Both the position numbers and the translations under genes were made by a program. From the NCBI GenBank assembly GCA_964593045.1, contig CAZQJQ010000001.1:21142-85141 (forward strand): a stretch of 64,000 nt of DNA. Reading direction: 5' to 3'. Below, piece by piece: positions 61,577-64,000 of this stretch. Source of the stretch: JAOAHC01 sp964593045. GTDB taxonomy: Bacteria > Bacillota > Clostridia > TANB77 > CAG-465. The stretch's first letter is position 1, and every line of letters starts with the position of its first letter. Under the pieces are notes generated by a model. The model ran no database searches. It saw nothing but the letters and a program-made list of their open reading frames with translations, and was not told the DNA's origin.

Positions 61577-62572
61577 ATGCTAAAAATTGCTTTTTTTGAT
61601 ACAAAAGAATATGATAAAGAATTATTTGATAAATATAATCAGAGTTACGGCTTTGATATAACATATTTTGAATCAAGATTAAATCAAGAAACTGCACCTC
61701 TTGTAAGAGGATATGATGTAGTGTGTGTATTTGTAAATGATATTATAGATAAAAAAACAATATCAATACTAAAAGAAGAAAAAATAAAATTAATAGCCTT
61801 AAGATGTGCTGGATTTAATAATGTTGATATGGATAATATGGTTCCTGATATAAAAGTAGTAAGGGTTCCAAAATATTCGCCATATGCTGTAGCAGAACAT
61901 GCTGTAACATTACTTATGGATTTAAACAGGAAAACATATAAAGCATATCAAAGAACCAAAAAATATAATTTTTCATTAAATGGACTTTTGGGATTTGATG
62001 TAAATGGAAAGACTGTTGGAGTAATAGGAACAGGAAAAATTGGCAAGGTATTTATAAAAATAATGAAAGGTTTTGGAACAAATGTAATAGCATATGATGT
62101 TTATGAAGATAAGCAAGCAGCACAAGAACTTGGATTTGAGTATGTTAGTCTAGATGAGTTATATAAGCGTTCTGATATTATATCTTTACACTGTCCTTTG
62201 ACTAAAGAAAATGATAGAATGATAAATAAGGAAAGTATACAAAAAATGAAACATGGAGTTATAATAATAAATACAAGTAGAGGTAAACTTATAAACACAG
62301 AAGATTTAGTAGATGTGCTAGCCACAGGTAAAATAGCAGGAGTAGGACTTGATGTATATGAAGATGAGGAAGAATTTTTCTTAAATGATTTATCAAATTC
62401 ATATTTAAGAGATAAAGAATTATCTTTACTTCTGTCAATGCCGAATGTAGTTATAACATCACATCAAGCGTTTTTTACTAGAGAAGCTTTAAATAAAATA
62501 GCAAGTGATACTTTTTCAAATATAAAAGATATATTTGAAAAAGGAGAATCTATAAATGAAGTAAAAAGATAA
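61577..62572 (+). CDS. ldhA: D-lactate/2-hydroxyacid dehydrogenase
   Basis: 331 residues from ATG 61577 (GAGGAGG is 9 bases upstream; ATG 61571 would be too near). Motifs: the N-terminal MLKIAFFDTKEYD common to D-lactate dehydrogenases, RCAGFNNVD, the NAD loop VIGTGKIGKVF, the catalytic Arg in NTSRGKLINT, the Glu in DVYEDEE and the catalytic His in SHQAFFTREAL. It reduces pyruvate to D-lactate, regenerating NAD+. It follows the DUF2207 gene by about 20 bases and is followed by a hairpin that overlaps the ychF promoter. Confidence 0.9.
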   Translation: MLKIAFFDTKEYDKELFDKYNQSYGFDITYFESRLNQETAPLVRGYDVVCVFVNDIIDKKTISILKEEKIKLIALRCAGFNNVDMDNMVPDIKVVRVPKYSPYAVAEHAVTLLMDLNRKTYKAYQRTKKYNFSLNGLLGFDVNGKTVGVIGTGKIGKVFIKIMKGFGTNVIAYDVYEDKQAAQELGFEYVSLDELYKRSDIISLHCPLTKENDRMINKESIQKMKHGVIIINTSRGKLINTEDLVDVLATGKIAGVGLDVYEDEEEFFLNDLSNSYLRDKELSLLLSMPNVVITSHQAFFTREALNKIASDTFSNIKDIFEKGESINEVKR

Positions 62573-62576
62573 AATA

Positions 62577-62609
62577 TTGACATATAGAGATATTTTGATA
62601 TAATATCTC
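62577..62609 (+). promoter_or_regulatory. ychF promoter overlapping an ldhA hairpin
   Basis: TTGACA (62577-62582) and TATAAT (62599-62604) are 16 bases apart. AGAGATATT (62586-62594) and AATATCTCT (62602-62610) form a hairpin over the same bases, presumably the ldhA terminator. Confidence 0.68.
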
Positions 62610-62639
62610 TATATTAATTTATGATAGGAAGTGTTAAAA

Positions 62640-63731
62640 GTGAAATTAGGAATAGTAGGATTACCAAATGTAGGAAAATCAACGTTATTTAATGCAATAA
62701 CAAAAGCAGAAGCAGAGAGTGCAAACTATCCTTTTTGTACAATTGAACCAAATATTGGTATGGTAAATGTCCCAGATGAAAGAGTAGACGTACTCTCTAA
62801 AATGTATGATACAGATAAAACAACATATGCAACAATTGAGTTCGTTGATATAGCAGGACTTGTAAAAGGAGCTTCAAAAGGAGAGGGACTAGGAAATAAA
62901 TTTTTATCACATATAAAAGAGACAGATGCAATTGTACACATAGTTAGATGTTTCGAAGATGAAAAGATAGTACATGTAGATGGTAAAATTGATCCTATAG
63001 CAGATATAGAAACTATATCTCTAGAACTTGTTTTATCAGATACTGAAACTGTAAATAAAAGAATAGAAAGAGTTGCTAAACAAGCAAAATCAGGTGATAA
63101 AAAATCCATAGAAGAATTAGAACTTTTAAATAAAGTTTTAAAATGTCTAGAAGAATTGAAACCTGTAAGAACAATGAAATTAACAGAAGAAGAAAAAATA
63201 TTGTTAAAAGAAGTATATTTAATAACTAATAAACCGGTTATATATGTTACAAATGTAAGTGAAGAGCAATTACAAGAAAAACAAGATAAGTATGTAAACA
63301 AAGTAAAAGAATATGTAACTATAGAAGATGCTCACGTTATAACATTATGTGCAAAATTAGAAGAAGATTTAAGTGAATTACAAGATGATGATAAACTAGC
63401 AATGATGAAAGAGTATGGTATAGAAGAGTCAGGGCTTGATAAATTAATTAAAGCAAGTTACAAATTGTTAGGATTAATATCATATCTTACAGCAGGCAAA
63501 CAAGAAGTAAGAGCATGGACTATAAAAAATGGAACAAAAGCCCCTCAAGCCGCAGGAAAAATACATACAGATTTTGAGAGAGGTTTCATAAAAGCAGAAG
63601 TTGTTTCATATGATGACTTAATGAAATGTGGTAGCGTGAACAATGCAAAAGAAAAAGGATTAGTTAGACTGGAAGGGAAAGAGTATATAATGAAAGATGG
63701 AGATATTGTTTTGTTTAGATTTAACGTTTAA
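62640..63731 (+). CDS. ychF: Redox-regulated P-loop ATPase YchF (OBG family)
   Basis: 363 residues from the GTG at 62640, starting VKLGIVGLPNVGKSTLFNAIT as the family does; the GTG at 62631 is too close to the ribosome site. Nucleotide motifs: GLPNVGKST (P-loop), DIAGLVKGASKGEGLGNKFL (G3 region), and an NVSE motif in place of the usual NKxD, which in YchF favours ATP over GTP. A TGS-like C-terminal domain ends with KDGDIVLFRFNV, a conserved YchF end. It binds ribosomes and affects oxidative-stress response. A strong promoter precedes it. Confidence 0.96.
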   Translation: MKLGIVGLPNVGKSTLFNAITKAEAESANYPFCTIEPNIGMVNVPDERVDVLSKMYDTDKTTYATIEFVDIAGLVKGASKGEGLGNKFLSHIKETDAIVHIVRCFEDEKIVHVDGKIDPIADIETISLELVLSDTETVNKRIERVAKQAKSGDKKSIEELELLNKVLKCLEELKPVRTMKLTEEEKILLKEVYLITNKPVIYVTNVSEEQLQEKQDKYVNKVKEYVTIEDAHVITLCAKLEEDLSELQDDDKLAMMKEYGIEESGLDKLIKASYKLLGLISYLTAGKQEVRAWTIKNGTKAPQAAGKIHTDFERGFIKAEVVSYDDLMKCGSVNNAKEKGLVRLEGKEYIMKDGDIVLFRFNV

Positions 63732-63760
63732 AAAAAAATCCGTATATTTTTTTTGAAAAA

Positions 63761-63802
63761 TGTCCAAAAAGTCTTGACATTTTTGGACATAACCGTTATA
63801 AT
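63761..63802 (+). promoter_or_regulatory. Perfect consensus tRNA promoter with an inverted repeat over the -35
   Basis: TTGACA (63774-63779) and TATAAT (63797-63802) are exactly 17 bases apart. TGTCCAAAAA (63761-63770) and TTTTTGGACA (63780-63789) form a perfect 10-bp inverted repeat that encloses the -35 hexamer in its loop. Confidence 0.85.
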
Positions 63803-63821
63803 TATAGTGTTCCACTGAAGT

Positions 63822-63898
63822 GGGCCTTTAGCTCAGTTGGTTAGAGCAACCGGCTCATAACCGGTCGGTCCGGAGTTCGAGTCTCTGAAGGCCCACCA
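63822..63898 (+). tRNA. tRNA with CAU anticodon (Met, or Ile2 after lysidine modification)
   Basis: A full cloverleaf: acceptor GGGCCTT/AAGGCCC, D-arm AGCTCAGTTGGTTAGAGC, anticodon stem ACCGG/CCGGT with loop CTCATAA, T-loop with TTCGAGT, CCA encoded. CAT can be elongator Met or Ile2 read by TilS-modified lysidine; the GGxCCTTTAGCTCAG beginning resembles Ile2 of Firmicutes. The initiator is excluded because acceptor pair 1-72 is G-C. Identity left open. Confidence 0.85.
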
Positions 63899-63913
63899 TT
63901 TTTATATTTTTGC

Positions 63914-63999
63914 GGGTAGGTGCCCGAGTGGCTAAAGGGGGCAGACTGTAAATCTGTTGGCTTACGCCTACGATGGTTCGAATCCATCCCTGCCCACCA
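63914..63999 (+). tRNA. tRNA-Tyr (anticodon GUA)
   Basis: GGGTAGG pairs with CCTGCCC; a long variable arm (class II) lies between the anticodon and T arms; loop CTGTAAA gives anticodon GTA; T-loop GGTTCGAATCC; CCA encoded at 63997-63999. It lies 15 bases after the CAU tRNA and uses the same promoter. Confidence 0.95.
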
Positions 64000-64000
64000 A

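Noticed and set aside
1..64000. CRISPR array, rRNA operon, integrase, phage structural genes
   Set aside because: No regularly spaced repeat series, no rRNA sequence, and no integrase or phage protein motifs were seen on either strand.

Overview
This 64 kb window is a low-GC, AT-rich chromosome segment from an anaerobic, apparently endospore-forming Firmicute of the Clostridia type. Evidence: SpoIIE, YtfJ/GerW, a BofC-like protein and a ytfI-type DUF2953 gene (sporulation); a four-subunit pyruvate:ferredoxin oxidoreductase, a family II (Mn) pyrophosphatase and D-lactate dehydrogenase (anaerobic energy metabolism); a two-gene SufC/SufB iron-sulfur system; GGAGG-type ribosome sites and many TTGACA-17-TATAAT promoters. 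It is draft sequence: two 10-N gaps (11111-11120, 60408-60417) and six places where a single-base indel breaks an otherwise family-like protein.

Layout. 1-1359: tail of a DUF3298 protein, then ytfI (DUF2953) and ytfJ. 1461-3167: AMP-binding acyl-CoA ligase. 3309-6322 (minus): porC-porD-porA-porB. 6506-9687: comEC and a BofC-like gene. 10064-11054: Rpn/PD-(D/E)XK transposase-type gene with an N-terminal frameshift, then a scaffold gap. 11181-13517 (minus): ClpE-like unfoldase. 13548-14147: a duplicated promoter/hairpin repeat flanking a decayed YVTN beta-propeller remnant. 14473-18536: scpB and addB (no addA beside it). 18675-23773: lysine-tailed helical protein, spoIIE, AGCS alanine symporter. 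23897-28426: dnaE and ppaC; then vanW-like (minus).

29274-30733: rnpB (RNase P RNA) between two short orphan genes. 30792-39178: Smr protein (minus), lepA, an unknown gene, rlmB, U32 protease, glycosyltransferase, tcdA (minus, frameshifted). 39301-42891: CmpB-like membrane protein, then two tandem prepilin-like genes, the second extended by Ig-like regions and a C-type-lectin/FGE-like domain. 43045-46571: Ca2+-type P-ATPase, rhodanese, thioredoxin. 46744-49346: unknown gene, sufC-sufB. 49505-54583: tRNA-Leu, a short doubtful ORF, an orphan 7TM histidine kinase, ywbE, topB, tRNA-Gln. 54608-57984: PAP2 phosphatase, a large acidic protein with a PLD-like N-terminus, a frameshifted membrane protein, a TlpA-like thioredoxin (minus). 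58117-61553: mrnC, lysine-tailed protein, DUF1003, broken DUF2207 gene. 61577-63731: ldhA and ychF. 63822-63999: tRNA-Met/Ile2 and tRNA-Tyr.

Most of the window is core housekeeping (replication, repair, translation, RNA processing, Fe-S assembly). The accessory-looking places are the Rpn gene and adjacent gap, the repeat-flanked YVTN remnant, the orphan genes around rnpB, the prepilin/lectin pair, the stretch after tRNA-Leu, and the PLD-like acidic protein. No CRISPR array, integrase, complete insertion sequence or rRNA operon was seen. No clearly new multi-gene system was found. The most promising leads are the prepilin-lectin pair, the hairpin enclosing the rhodanese start codon, and the PLD-like acidic protein.
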